Below are positions 9,206 through 18,435 of a DNA stretch of 64,000 bases, in pieces. Numbering within the stretch: the first letter of the stretch is position 1; every line of letters starts with the position of its first letter. This stretch comes from Olsenella sp. oral taxon 807 (lineage in GTDB: Bacteria; Actinomycetota; Coriobacteriia; Coriobacteriales; Atopobiaceae). The notes beneath the pieces were generated by a model. The model saw only the letters and a list, made by a program, of their open reading frames with translations, did not search any database and had not been told where the DNA came from. The position numbers and the translations under genes were made by a program. The stretch is taken from assembly GCF_001189515.2 (NCBI RefSeq), contig NZ_CP012069.2, positions 372,001 to 436,000 of the forward strand, read 5' to 3'.

Positions 9206-10861
9206 ATGAGGAGCGATTCTATCAAGTTTGGACCCGAGGCGGCGGCGCACCGCTCCCTCTACAACGCGCTCGGTTGGACCGACGAGGAGATCTCGCGCCC
9301 GCTCGTGGGCATCGTGAGCTCCTTCAATGAGGTCGTGCCCGGCCACATCAACATCGATAAGATAACTGATGCCGTCAAGATGGGCATCGCCATGGCCGGT
9401 GGCATGCCCGTGGTCTTTCCTGCCATCGCCGTTTGCGACGGCATCGCCATGGGTCACACCGGCATGAGGTACTCGCTTGTGACCCGCGACCTCATCGCCG
9501 ACTCCACCGAGTGCATGGCGCTCGCGCATGGCTTTGACGCGCTGGTCATGATCCCCAACTGCGACAAGAACGTGCCCGGCCTGCTCATGGCCGCCGCCCG
9601 CCTTAACCTGCCCACGACCTTCGTCTCGGGAGGTCCGATGCTTGCCGGCCACATCGACGGGCACAAGACGAGCCTCTCGTCCATGTTCGAGGCCATGGGC
9701 GCCTACACGGCCGGCAAGATAGACGAGGCCAAGCTCCACGAGTTCGAGCGAAACGTCTGTCCTAGCTGCGGCTCCTGCTCGGGCATGTATACCGCCAACT
9801 CCATGAACTGCCTGACCGAGGTTATCGGCATGGGCCTTCCCGGCAACGGGACCGTGCCGGCCGTGTACTCCCGCCGCCTGCAGCTCGCCAAGCACGCCGG
9901 CATGGCCGTCATGGACATGCTCAAGCGGGGCATCACCGCCCGTGACATCATGTGCCCAGAGGCCTTCCGAAACGCCCTTACCGTGGACATGGCGCTCGGC
10001 TGCTCCACCAACACGATGCTCCACCTGCCGGCCATCGCGCGCGAGTGTGGCATCGAGCTGGACCTGGCCGCCGCAAACGCCATGAGCGAGAGGACCCCCA
10101 ACCTCTGCCACCTGGCGCCTGCCGGCCCCACCTACATGGAGGACCTCGACGGGGCGGGGGGCGTCCCCGCCGTCATGGCCGAGCTCGACAAGGCGGGTCT
10201 CATCAACCGCGAGTGCATGACCGTCACGGGCAGGACCGTGGGCGAGAACATCGCCGGCGCCCGCGTCAGCGACAGCTCCGTCATCCGTCCCATCGACGAT
10301 CCCTTCTCGCCGACGGGGGGCATTGCGGTGCTGCGCGGCAACCTCGCCCCCGAGGGATCGGTCGTCAAGCGTTCCGCCGTGGCCCCCAAGATGCTCGTCC
10401 ACGAGGGTCCCGCCCGCGTCTTCGAGAGCGAGGAGGATGCCCAGAGCGCCATCAACGCGGGTCAGATCAGGCCTGGCGACGTCGTCGTGATCCGCTACGA
10501 GGGCCCCAAGGGCGGCCCCGGCATGCGCGAGATGCTCAATCCCACCTCCGCCATCCAGGGCATGGGCCTTGGCGAGAGCGTCGCGCTCATAACCGACGGG
10601 CGCTTCTCGGGGGCGACGCGTGGTGCCTGCATTGGTCACGTTTCGCCCGAGGCCGCCTCGGGCGGAGTCATCGGCGTTGTCGAGGAGGGTGACCTCATAT
10701 CCATCGACATCCCGGCCTGCACGCTGGAGCTCAAGGTTCCCGACGACGAGCTCAGGCGTCGCCTGGCCGCCTTCACGCCCAAGTCCAAGGTCCTCTCGGG
10801 CTATCTGAAACGCTACGCGTCTTTAGTGTCGTCCGGAGCGACCGGCGCGGTCCTAAACTAA
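9206..10861 (+). CDS. ilvD: Dihydroxy-acid dehydratase
   Basis: Fe-S enzyme dehydrating the dihydroxy acids to 2-ketoisovalerate and 2-keto-3-methylvalerate. ATG 9206 follows AGAAGGAGAAGG and gives the usual N-terminus [23 protein letters not shown]; the frame runs upstream to 9128 but without similarity. Length is 551 residues. Conserved cysteines for the cluster are in PNCDKNVPG and in [30 protein letters not shown] and [11 protein letters not shown] are also family motifs. It follows ilvA by 84 bases and precedes the DUF815 ATPase by 10 bases. Confidence 0.96.
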   Translation: MRSDSIKFGPEAAAHRSLYNALGWTDEEISRPLVGIVSSFNEVVPGHINIDKITDAVKMGIAMAGGMPVVFPAIAVCDGIAMGHTGMRYSLVTRDLIADSTECMALAHGFDALVMIPNCDKNVPGLLMAAARLNLPTTFVSGGPMLAGHIDGHKTSLSSMFEAMGAYTAGKIDEAKLHEFERNVCPSCGSCSGMYTANSMNCLTEVIGMGLPGNGTVPAVYSRRLQLAKHAGMAVMDMLKRGITARDIMCPEAFRNALTVDMALGCSTNTMLHLPAIARECGIELDLAAANAMSERTPNLCHLAPAGPTYMEDLDGAGGVPAVMAELDKAGLINRECMTVTGRTVGENIAGARVSDSSVIRPIDDPFSPTGGIAVLRGNLAPEGSVVKRSAVAPKMLVHEGPARVFESEEDAQSAINAGQIRPGDVVVIRYEGPKGGPGMREMLNPTSAIQGMGLGESVALITDGRFSGATRGACIGHVSPEAASGGVIGVVEEGDLISIDIPACTLELKVPDDELRRRLAAFTPKSKVLSGYLKRYASLVSSGATGAVLN

Positions 10862-10871
10862 GGTATCGGGG

Positions 10872-12251
10872 GTGAGCGTGACATTGGCGGAGGGGCAGTC
10901 GCACGAGAAGGGCACAAGACCCATGGCGGGGTTCGCGCAGCCAGGCAGCTTGGCCCGCTCGGGCCACTCAGGCTGCTTGAGCCGGCAGGAGGCCTCTGAG
11001 CTCTCCTGGAGGCTCTCTGCGCTCGCCGTGTTTCGTAGGCTTCTGGCTGACCCCGTGCTCGCGGACGTTCGCGCGTGCATCGATGCCGTGGCGTCCGAGG
11101 CTGACTGGGAAGCGCGCGTCGCATGCTATGCAGATACGCTGCACAGACTCTATGAGTCGGGCGAGGCATCCCTTGGTTCCTATGTGCGAGATGTCACGCT
11201 CGCAGACGAGAATGCCTACCTCAGGTTTCTTGGCGCGGGAAAGGTGATTGCGCCCAGCCTCAAAGCGGCACTTGAGGCGGAGCTTTTGACCCTGAACGCC
11301 GTGGCGGCGCTTGTGCCCCAGGGCCTGCTCGGCGAGCTGCCTGATGGCGTGGACCTCGCGTCGCTGCCGCGCTTCGAGACAACGTTGATCGATCTGCCCG
11401 CCGCCTACGCCGAGCGCGTGGCCGGCCTCTGGCGACATGGCTATGGGATCTACGCCCGCTACCACGTGTTCGACGTGGACGAGGAAGGGGCCATCGCACC
11501 GGTGCGCTTCCCGGACCCCATACGCCTCTCTGACCTCGTTGACTACGAGCGCGAGCGTGCGCAGATCTGGGACAACAGCGTGGCGCTCCTCGACGGCAGG
11601 CCTGCGGCGAACATGCTGCTCACGGGTGACGCCGGCACCGGCAAGAGCTCCACGGTCAAGGCGGTCGTGAACGAGCTCGCGCCTAGGGGCCTGCGCATCC
11701 TGGAGGTTCGCAAGAGGCAGCTGCAGGCCATCCCGCAGATCCTCGAGGAGCTCACGCACAACCCTCTCAAGTTCATCATCTTCATCGATGACCTCTCGTT
11801 TTCGTGCGAGGACGACAACTTTGCCGCCCTCAAGGCGATCCTCGAGGGCTCCGTCTCGGCCAAGAGCGACAACGTGGTGATCTATGCCACGAGTAACCGC
11901 CGCCACCTTGTTAGGGAGTCGTTCTCGGAGCGCGAGGGAGACGACGTGCACCTCAACGACACGATGCAGGAGATCGTCTCGCTCAGTGACCGCTTTGGCA
12001 TCCACGTCTCGTTCACGAAGCCTGACAAAGCAACCTACCTGGACATCGTGCGTAAGCTCGCGTCGGATGCGCAGCTTGGGATGGACTCCGCAGAGCTTGA
12101 GCTCCAAGCCGAACGCTTTGCCCTGCGCAGGGGAGGCCGCTCCGCCCGAGGTGCCCGGCAGTTCGTGGACGGCCTGCTCTCACGCGTGCCCGCGCACGCT
12201 GCGGCGCAATCACCCATATCGCGAACTCGACAACCGAAGGAGGAGACATGA
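10872..12251 (+). CDS. DUF815-family AAA-type ATPase
   Basis: A 459-residue protein with an ATPase domain in its C-terminal half. Walker A is GDAGTGKS near residue 252, Walker B is FIIFIDDLSF, and the sensor-like region YATSNRRHLVRESFSEREGDDVHLND is typical of the DUF815 family. The role of that family is not established. The N-terminal 200 residues show no recognisable domain. The start is uncertain: GTG 10872, GTG 10878, or ATG 10923, which has GAGAAGG upstream. The gene lies 10 bases after ilvD, and its stop overlaps the leuC start (ATGA), so it is translationally coupled to the amino acid genes. A chaperone-like or regulatory role in the pathway is possible, but nothing in the sequence shows it. 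Confidence 0.85.
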   Translation: MSVTLAEGQSHEKGTRPMAGFAQPGSLARSGHSGCLSRQEASELSWRLSALAVFRRLLADPVLADVRACIDAVASEADWEARVACYADTLHRLYESGEASLGSYVRDVTLADENAYLRFLGAGKVIAPSLKAALEAELLTLNAVAALVPQGLLGELPDGVDLASLPRFETTLIDLPAAYAERVAGLWRHGYGIYARYHVFDVDEEGAIAPVRFPDPIRLSDLVDYERERAQIWDNSVALLDGRPAANMLLTGDAGTGKSSTVKAVVNELAPRGLRILEVRKRQLQAIPQILEELTHNPLKFIIFIDDLSFSCEDDNFAALKAILEGSVSAKSDNVVIYATSNRRHLVRESFSEREGDDVHLNDTMQEIVSLSDRFGIHVSFTKPDKATYLDIVRKLASDAQLGMDSAELELQAERFALRRGGRSARGARQFVDGLLSRVPAHAAAQSPISRTRQPKEET

Positions 12252-13513
12252 CACGTCCCATGACCATGGCAGAGAAGATCCTGGCAGACCACGCAGGCCT
12301 CGATGAGGTGGTGCCCGGTCAGCTCATCGAGTGTAAGCTCGACGGTGTCCTTGCCAACGACATCACTGCGCCCATCGCCATCAAGACCGTGCGCGACATC
12401 GGCGCGGGCGTGTGGGACAAGGACAAGATCTTTCTGGTTCCAGACCACTACGCGCCCAACAAGGACATCAAGAGCGCCGAGCAGACCAAGGTCACGCGCG
12501 ACTTCGCACATGAGATGGGCATCACCCACTACTTTGAGCAGGGCTGCATGGGCATCGAACACGCCCTTTTGCCCGAGCTGGGCATCGTGGTGTCGGGTGA
12601 CCTCGTGATAGGTGCCGATTCCCACACCTGCACCTACGGTGGCATCGGCGCCTTCTCTACGGGCGTTGGCTCCACGGACGCGGGCGTGGGCATGGCGACG
12701 GGTCGTGCCTGGTTCAAGGTGCCCGAGACCATCCTCTTTGACATCGAGGGCGAGCTTCCCGAGGGCGCCTGTGCCAAGGACATCATCCTCTTTGTGATCG
12801 GGCAGATAGGTGTCGACGGGGCGCTCTACTGCGCCATGGAGTTCGCGGGGTCTACGATCAGTGGCCTCTCCATAGAGGGGCGCCTGACCATTGCCAACAT
12901 GGCCATCGAGGCAGGTGGCAAGGCAGGCCTCTTTGAGGTGGATGACAAGTGCCGTACCTATGTGGAGCGGCACGCCGAGCATCCCCTGCGCGAGTACCAC
13001 TCCGACGCGGATGCCAGCTACGGAAGGGTCATGCACATCGATGCGGCGGACATCGTACCCATGGTCTCGTGGCCGCACCTGCCGAGCAACACCCATCCTG
13101 TGACCGAGAGCCGCCACATCGCGATAGACCAGTCGGTGATTGGCTCCTGCACGAACGGGCGCATCGAGGACATGCGCTTGGCTGCAGACGTACTGCGAGG
13201 ACGTACCGTCGACCCCAAGGTGCGCTGCATCGTGATCCCCGCGACGCAGGGTGTGTGGCTGCAGTGCGTGCACGAGGGCCTCATGGACGTGTTCATTGAC
13301 GCACACTGCGTGGTCTCGACACCCACTTGCGGACCCTGCCTGGGCGGCTACATGGGAATCCTCGCCGCCGGGGAGCGTTGCGTGAGTTCCACGAACCGAA
13401 ACTTCGTGGGTCGGATGGGGGACCCGACCTCCGAGGTGTACCTGACCTCGCCGGCCGTTGCCGCCGCGTCCGCCGTTGCAGGCCACATCGCCCTGCCGTC
13501 AGACCTGAGCTAG
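12248..13513 (+). CDS. leuC: 3-isopropylmalate dehydratase, large subunit
   Basis: Aconitase-family enzyme that isomerises 2-isopropylmalate to 3-isopropylmalate together with LeuD. At 421 residues it is the shorter LeuC form related to homoaconitase and archaeal LeuC. The 4Fe-4S ligands are Cys301 (SCTNGR), Cys361 and Cys364 (CGPC). GADSHTCTYGG near residue 121 is an active-site motif. The start overlaps the stop of the DUF815 ATPase, and AAGGAGGAG is just upstream. Its partner leuD is not adjacent: it begins 4.35 kb further on, past repeats, a Sel1-repeat gene and transposase genes. A TATAATATCC-containing 26-bp repeat begins exactly at its stop codon. Confidence 0.95.
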   Translation: MTRPMTMAEKILADHAGLDEVVPGQLIECKLDGVLANDITAPIAIKTVRDIGAGVWDKDKIFLVPDHYAPNKDIKSAEQTKVTRDFAHEMGITHYFEQGCMGIEHALLPELGIVVSGDLVIGADSHTCTYGGIGAFSTGVGSTDAGVGMATGRAWFKVPETILFDIEGELPEGACAKDIILFVIGQIGVDGALYCAMEFAGSTISGLSIEGRLTIANMAIEAGGKAGLFEVDDKCRTYVERHAEHPLREYHSDADASYGRVMHIDAADIVPMVSWPHLPSNTHPVTESRHIAIDQSVIGSCTNGRIEDMRLAADVLRGRTVDPKVRCIVIPATQGVWLQCVHEGLMDVFIDAHCVVSTPTCGPCLGGYMGILAAGERCVSSTNRNFVGRMGDPTSEVYLTSPAVAAASAVAGHIALPSDLS

Positions 13514-13536
13514 TATAATATCCACGAAGCAATTGG
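13511..13536. repeat. 26-bp repeat starting at the leuC stop codon (second copy 16858-16883)
   Basis: The two copies share TAGTATAATATCCAC, then AAG, then AATTGG, with two mismatches between copies over 26 bases. In both the first three bases are the stop codon of an unrelated gene (leuC here, the Rpn-type gene at 16858). It contains a perfect TATAAT. It may mark an insertion or recombination point. Confidence 0.6.
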
Positions 13537-13885
13537 GCTCTTCGGGGGTTAGTGTGGGTTGACGCCTCGGCGAACTGCGGCGCGACAGCGTACACAAGTG
13601 CCCCACTCTGCACCTGGCGACTCACGCAAAGACGCACTCTGGGGGTGTCACTCTCACGGAAAGGCGCATTTTGCGTGTGGGTCTCACCAAAAGGCGCATT
13701 CTGCATGCGGGCGGTGGTTGCGCCGAGAGCCCATCTTCGCCGATCTGTGTACACTCCTGCATACCCACGCCTGCCCGCAGCGGCGCAACAGTGTACACAA
13801 ATGCCCCGAAACGGCTCCGAGAGTCCGTTTTCGCCGATCTGTGTACACTCCTGCATACCCACGGCCGCTCGCAGCGGCAGGCCGA
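13535..13885. repeat. Intergenic repeat block, inverted relative to 32900-33402
   Basis: The 420-bp gap after leuC is filled by repeats. Bases 13535-13715 match the reverse complement of about 33227-33402 at roughly 90 percent by eye. Bases 13789-13870 match the reverse complement of about 32914-33000. Inside the block are three units of the CACGSAAAAGCGCAYTCTG family (near 13622, 13653 and 13684). A segment around GATCTGTGTACACTCCTGC also appears twice in direct orientation, about 95 bases apart. No gene is supported here. Confidence 0.75.
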
Positions 13886-13933
13886 GGAGCTCGACGAGTT
13901 CCGACTACGGCCCGTTTGCCTTTTCGCGAGTCC

Positions 13934-15748
13934 TTACTCCGACCCCATCAAGCGCAAAGCGTTCTGAGCCAATGGGTCTCCCTGTCCTGCGGCTAGCTCG
14001 TACCAATGGCGAGCCATTGGGATGTTCTTCTCAATACCCCAACCGAATTCATACATGTCACCGAGCTGTCGCTGAGCCCCCGCCTCGCCTTGCTCGGCTG
14101 CGAGCCGGAACAGACGGAGGGCCTCGGCGTAATCTTGTTCCACGCCGCAGCCTTTCTCGTACATCATGCCCAGCCTGTACTGCGCCCAAGGCTCGCCCTG
14201 CTCGGTCGCGAGCCGGTACCAGCGGCAGGCCTCGACGTCGTCCTGCGTGACCCCGCGGCCTTTCTCGTACATCATGCCCAGCCTGTACTGCGCCCAAGGC
14301 TCGCCCTGCTCGGCCGCGAGCCGGTACCAGCGGCAGGCCTCGACGTCGTCCTGCGTGACCCCGCGGCCTTTCTCGTACATCATGCCCAGCCTGTACTGCG
14401 CCCAAGGCTCGCCCTGCTCGGCCGCGAGCCAATACCAGCGGCAGGCCTCGACGTCGTCCTGCGTGACCCCGCGACCTTTCTCATACATGAAGCCGAGCCA
14501 GCTTTGCGCATCCGCCTCGCCCTGCTCGGCCGCGAGCCGGTACCAGCGGCAGGCCTCGGCGTCGTCCTGCTCCACACCACGGCCGCTCATGTACATGAAT
14601 GCAATCCTGTACTGCGCCCAGGCATAGCCCTGTTCGGCCGCGAGCCGGTACCAGCGGCAGGCCTCGACGTCGTCCTGCGTGACCCCGCGGCCTTTCTCGT
14701 ACATCATGCCCAGCCTGTACTGCGCCCAAGGCTCGCCCTGCTCGGCCGCGAGCCAATACCAGCGGCAGGCCTCGACGTCGTCCTGCGTGACCCCGCGGCC
14801 TTTCTCGTACATGAAGCCGAGCCAGCTTTGCGCATCCGCCTCGCCCTGCTCGGCCGCGAGCCGGTACCAGCGGCAGGCCTCGGCGTCGTCCTGCTCCACA
14901 CCACGGCCGCTCATGTACATGAATGCAATCCTGTACTGCGCCCAGGCATAGCCCTGTTCGGCCGCGAGCCGGTACCAGCGGCAGGCCTCGGCGTCCATTT
15001 GCTCTATCCCGTGTCCCCCTGCGGACATAAGCCTTACAAAACTTCGCACCCCCGCCTCGCCCTGATCAGCCGCGAGCCGGAACAGGCGGAGGGCCTCGGC
15101 GTAATCTTGTTCCACCCCGCGGCCTTTCTCGTACATCATGCCCAGCCTGTACTGCGCCCAAGGCTCGCCCTGCTCGGCCGCGAGCCGGTACCAGCGGCAG
15201 GCCTCGACGTCGTCCTGCGTGACCCCGCGACCCTTCTTGTACATGGTACCCAGCCTGTACTGCGCCCAAGGCTCGCCCTGCTCGGCCGCGAGCCGGTACC
15301 AGCGGCAGGCCTCGACGTCGTCCTGCGTGACCCCGTAACCCTCCTTGTACATGGTACCCAGCCTGTACTGCGCCCAAGGCTCGCCCTGCTCGGCCGCGAG
15401 CCGGTACCAGCGGCAGGCTTCGTCATTGCTCTGTGTGACCCCGTGACCTAATGAGTACATGAGGCCGAGCCAGCTTTGTGCATCCGCCTCGCCTTGCTCG
15501 GCCGCGAGTCGGAACAGGCGGAGGGCCTCGGCGTAGTCCCCCTTCTTGTGCGCACGACTTCCCTCTCGGACGACACTCATGGCCTCGCCAGAGGACCGCC
15601 CCTCAGTGGAGGCGCTATCCTTCGGGGGGTTCTCAGCAAGCTTTTGATCCACGAAAGTCCTCTCTGTTGGTCCGGCGCTGATATATCGTCCGGCACTAAC
15701 ATACCTGTGTCCATCATGCTCCCAAGGCGAGAGGGATGCGCCACGCAT
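13934..15748 (-). CDS. Sel1-like repeat protein
   Basis: A 604-residue protein made of about 15 Sel1-type repeats of 36 residues, each close to DVEACRWYRLAAEQGEPWAQ plus YRLGMMYEKGRGV. Such alpha-alpha repeats form solenoids that bind other proteins. Repeats 6-8 and 9-11 are the same three-unit block, a recent tandem duplication. The N-terminal 60 residues have no signal peptide or known domain. The start is not secure: ATG 15748 has only a weak AATAGG upstream, and a shorter form from the internal Met at MSVVREGSR is possible. No catalytic domain is attached. It converges on leuC, diverges from the Rpn-type gene, and sits in the insert that separates leuC from leuD. Confidence 0.88.
   Translation of the reverse strand: MRGASLSPWEHDGHRYVSAGRYISAGPTERTFVDQKLAENPPKDSASTEGRSSGEAMSVVREGSRAHKKGDYAEALRLFRLAAEQGEADAQSWLGLMYSLGHGVTQSNDEACRWYRLAAEQGEPWAQYRLGTMYKEGYGVTQDDVEACRWYRLAAEQGEPWAQYRLGTMYKKGRGVTQDDVEACRWYRLAAEQGEPWAQYRLGMMYEKGRGVEQDYAEALRLFRLAADQGEAGVRSFVRLMSAGGHGIEQMDAEACRWYRLAAEQGYAWAQYRIAFMYMSGRGVEQDDAEACRWYRLAAEQGEADAQSWLGFMYEKGRGVTQDDVEACRWYWLAAEQGEPWAQYRLGMMYEKGRGVTQDDVEACRWYRLAAEQGYAWAQYRIAFMYMSGRGVEQDDAEACRWYRLAAEQGEADAQSWLGFMYEKGRGVTQDDVEACRWYWLAAEQGEPWAQYRLGMMYEKGRGVTQDDVEACRWYRLAAEQGEPWAQYRLGMMYEKGRGVTQDDVEACRWYRLATEQGEPWAQYRLGMMYEKGCGVEQDYAEALRLFRLAAEQGEAGAQRQLGDMYEFGWGIEKNIPMARHWYELAAGQGDPLAQNALRLMGSE
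14330..14985. repeat. Tandem 324-bp duplication inside the Sel1-repeat gene
   Basis: Bases from about 14330 recur 324 bases later with very few differences (for example the ATGAAGCCG at 14487 and 14811). The block equals three 108-bp Sel1 units. The high identity points to a recent copy or conversion event that changed the repeat number. Confidence 0.8.
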
Positions 15749-15985
15749 CCTATTGTACGTCAGGATGACCAGGCCATCTCCTTGGTGCCAAGCTCATCTG
15801 GATGCTGAGTGCCCCGATCAGGTCCTTCCGTGCGTGGGCACGTCTCGACTTTACAGTCGAAAGCAGAGTCGTCATCTCAGCGCCCGCAGGATGTAGGTGG
15901 ATGCCCTGGGCAGCTCAGGTTGAGGGTTATAACACCCCTCCCGATGGACGCGAAATGTCCCGTCTGGGGACGCGCAAGTGTGACA

Positions 15986-16038
15986 AACATATGTACTCAT
16001 GAAATAACTAAAACATATGTTCCTTATTATGAGATAAT
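15986..16038 (+). promoter_or_regulatory. AT-rich promoter with inverted repeat upstream of the Rpn-type gene
   Basis: AACATATGT (15986-15994) and ACATATGTT (16013-16021) are exact inverted repeats 18 bases apart, in an AT-rich stretch that stands out from the GC-rich surroundings. A GATAAT -10-like box lies at 16033-16038. The repeat could be an operator. The rest of the 326-bp gap (15749-16074) shows no gene. Confidence 0.45.
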
Positions 16039-16074
16039 GCTCTCACAGAGGAGAGGTTACGATGGGAGGGTCGC

Positions 16075-16860
16075 ATGAAGGGGACGCAACGGGACGTGGA
16101 TAGGCTGAGGCCCATAGACGATCCGATGTTTCGGGTGATGGCGCTGAGCAAGGCCTTCTGCGAGGAGGTGCTGAGGGTGCTGCTCGAGGACAAGGGACTT
16201 AAAGTGGTGAAGAGCACCCCGCAGGCCGCCGTCACGAACCTGCGGGGACGCTCGGTGGTGCTCGACGCCCTCTGTGAGCTCTCCGACGGCAGGCTCGTGA
16301 ACGTGGAGGTGCAGCGCTCGGAGTACGAGGATCACCAGAGGCGGGTGCGCTACTACGCCTCCCTGGTGACGGCCGACAGGACGCCGCCGGGAGGGCGCTT
16401 CAGGGACGTTCCGGACGTCTGCGTGGTGCTCGTTGGCGAGTTCGACCCCTTTGGGGCTGCTCGTTCGCTGTATCATGTGGACAGGGTCGTGAGGGAGACC
16501 GGCAGGATCGTCGAGAACGGTCTTTGCGAGGTCTACGTGAACGCCTTGGCGAGGGACGGCAGTGACGTTGCCGCGCTCATGGAGGTGTTCACGGAGGCAG
16601 AGGCATACGACGAGACGCGCTTTCCGGCCACGTCTAGGGAGAAGCGCAGGCTCAGGCACACGGAGGAGGGGCGAGGGACGATGAGCAGGGTGGTTGAGGA
16701 GATCCGAGCTGAGAGCAAAGCCGAGGGCAGGCTTGAGGGCAGGGCCGAGGGGAGGACCGAGACGCTCGACAAGCTCGTGCGCGACGGCCTCGTGGACGTG
16801 CGCGCCGCAGCGGCGTCGCTGGGGCTCGACCCCGAAGAGGTCGAGCGCATGCTCGCGTAG
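16075..16860 (+). CDS. Rpn/PD-(D/E)XK nuclease-family transposase-like protein
   Basis: A 261-residue protein of the family annotated as PD-(D/E)XK nuclease transposase (related to RpnA-E of E. coli, which promote RecA-independent recombination). The nuclease core is visible as VLDALCELSDGRLVNVEVQRSE, where Asp and the Glu-Val-Gln motif supply the metal site. The N-terminus (LRPIDDPMFRVMALS) and the alanine/glutamate-rich C-terminal part (ESKAEGRLEGRAEGRTE, then a short helical end) are also typical. GGGAGGG precedes ATG 16075. It is intact, and its stop codon begins the second copy of the 26-bp repeat also seen at the leuC end. Its place in the insert between leuC and leuD suggests a part in rearrangement. 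Confidence 0.85.
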   Translation: MKGTQRDVDRLRPIDDPMFRVMALSKAFCEEVLRVLLEDKGLKVVKSTPQAAVTNLRGRSVVLDALCELSDGRLVNVEVQRSEYEDHQRRVRYYASLVTADRTPPGGRFRDVPDVCVVLVGEFDPFGAARSLYHVDRVVRETGRIVENGLCEVYVNALARDGSDVAALMEVFTEAEAYDETRFPATSREKRRLRHTEEGRGTMSRVVEEIRAESKAEGRLEGRAEGRTETLDKLVRDGLVDVRAAAASLGLDPEEVERMLA

Positions 16861-16929
16861 TATAATATCCACTAAGTAATTGGATTGTAAGTGCGGTATG
16901 CTCCCGTTGACGGAGGGTGAGAGCGAGAG

Positions 16930-17669
16930 GCACGAACGAACAGGATCGAAGACGACGGTCGTGCTGGGTGCGAGGGACAGGGAGAGGCCCGGGTGGCTGG
17001 CCCGCATGCGCACGGCTCAGGTCTAGGCCGCCGTCAGGGTTCAGATTCCGCTGCTGTGCGACTCCGGCGAGACGCCGGCCCCGTCGCCGACCGCGCCCTC
17101 GTGGTGGGCCTCGCGTGCCAGCGGCCCGCCGACTTGGGCTACGCCGCCGAGCTCAGGGCGAGCGACCTGCCTTGGGCCCACGCCGGGAAGACGGCGGAGG
17201 CCGCAGGCCACCCGAGGCTCGCGATGGTCGCGACCGGCAGCGCGCGACATCCTGGCGGACGTCCGGATCAAGCCCAACAAGATGGCCCACTGCCGCGCGC
17301 GTCGCGACCCCAACTTCGAGACCAAGACGCGCGACGCGCCGCCGCCCCGCGAGCGGCTGTCCTTCCGCGAAGACGAGGCGCTATCCAGCCATCGTCTCGG
17401 TCCGCCTCGGGTTCGTGTCCGCGCCCAGGCACGGCTCCTGGCCGGACCTGGTCGAGGGCGTCTTCTCGAAGATGATCCGCCAGATGCCGTGCGGCATCCG
17501 GGTGTCCAGCAAGGACGAGCCCGAGGAGAGGATCCTGCGTCACCACAGGGAGGCGGACGTCGAGCCGGACGCCTGCAGACGGAGGTGGAGCCTGTCGGAC
17601 ATGGGCCCGACGGTCGAGGAGCTCGTCGTGGATACCCTCCTTTCGGATGGGGCAGGCAGGGCACGTTAG
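16930..17669 (+). pseudogene. Decayed IS630-family transposase
   Basis: Similarity to IS630 transposases is spread over three frames, so the gene is broken. One frame gives the middle part (ADLGYAAELRASDLPWAHAG and AAGHPRLAM, about 17130-17235). A second gives ADVRIKPNKMAHCRARRDPN (about 17255-17315). A third gives the end (HGSWPDLVEGVFSKMIRQMP, then GIRVSSKDE, about 17430-17540). The start region also carries an in-frame stop. At least two frameshifts and a stop show it is inactive. No clean terminal inverted repeats or target duplication were identified. It lies between the Rpn-type gene and leuD. Confidence 0.7.
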
Positions 17670-17811
17670 TTGCTGGACACTATACGAGGCGTGGGACTGA
17701 CCGTACCCCTGCGGGTCCGATAGCCCTTGGTGCGGCCACAGCATGGACAGGCCCTGTGTTACGTTTTCGGTCCCGCCTGGGGTCACCGCCTGCGCGTTTT
17801 CAAAACCACTC

Positions 17812-17817
17812 TACAAT
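17812..17817 (+). promoter_or_regulatory. Possible -10 box of a leuD promoter
   Basis: TACAAT lies 47 bases before leuD, in a short AT-richer patch following the IS630 remnant. The -35 position (CCTGCG at 17-base spacing) is poor. It would give leuD-leuB transcription independent of the upstream cluster. Confidence 0.3.
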
Positions 17818-17863
17818 AGCTCCTGTCTAGGAGTTTGTGGGGCGTATCGAAAGGGGAAGACCA

Positions 17864-18376
17864 ATGAAGTTCGAGGGAACCGCGTTTCGCTATGGACGTG
17901 ACATCGACACGGATGTGATCATCCCCGCACGCTACCTCAACACCTCCGACCCGGCCGAGCTCGCGAGGCACTGCCTAGAGGATCTGGACACGAGCTTCGT
18001 GGATCGCGTGAGGCCGGGGGACATCATCGTTGCGGAGGAGAACTTTGGTTGCGGCTCCTCCCGCGAGCATGCGCCGGTGGCCATCAAGGCGGCTGGCGTG
18101 AGCGTGGTCGTGGCCAAGAGCTTTGCGCGCATCTTCTATCGCAACGCCATTAACATAGGCCTTCCTATCCTGGAGTGCCCGGAGGCGGTCGATGCCGTGC
18201 GTGACGGTGACGTTATCTCTGTGGACGCCGATACGGGCGCCGTTGCGGACAAGACCACGGGCGAGTGTTTCTCGGCGCAGCCTTTCCCCCCCTTCATCCA
18301 AGAGATTATCAACGAAGGTGGGCTCGTGAATCGCGCCAAGCGGCAGGTGGCTGAGCGGAGACAGGATAAGCGGTAG
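17864..18376 (+). CDS. leuD: 3-isopropylmalate dehydratase, small subunit
   Basis: Swivelling small subunit that pairs with LeuC. ATG 17864 follows AAAGGGGAAG and gives [20 protein letters not shown], the conserved start; the frame extends 9 codons further upstream without similarity. Length is 170 residues, normal for the family. The substrate loop [18 protein letters not shown] and the [14 protein letters not shown] segment are clear. It is followed 59 bases later by leuB. Separation from leuC by 4.35 kb is unusual, since the pair is commonly adjacent, and the material between looks inserted. Confidence 0.95.
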   Translation: MKFEGTAFRYGRDIDTDVIIPARYLNTSDPAELARHCLEDLDTSFVDRVRPGDIIVAEENFGCGSSREHAPVAIKAAGVSVVVAKSFARIFYRNAINIGLPILECPEAVDAVRDGDVISVDADTGAVADKTTGECFSAQPFPPFIQEIINEGGLVNRAKRQVAERRQDKR

Positions 18377-18435
18377 GTCCGAACGGGGACAGGCGGGGCC
18401 AAAAAGGCCCACATTGGGGCAAGGAGGCCCAGACC

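Noticed and set aside
13552-14250. Plus-strand frames across the repeat block after leuC
   Set aside because: They run through repeat units and into the opposite strand of the Sel1 gene, with no start signal or similarity.
14006-15451. 481-codon plus-strand frame opposite the Sel1-repeat gene
   Set aside because: It mirrors the 108-bp repeats; the minus-strand reading gives a well-known Sel1 repeat and the plus-strand one does not resemble a protein family.
16930-17669. Intact IS630 element
   Set aside because: Homology jumps between three frames and includes a stop; no terminal inverted repeats or target duplication were seen.
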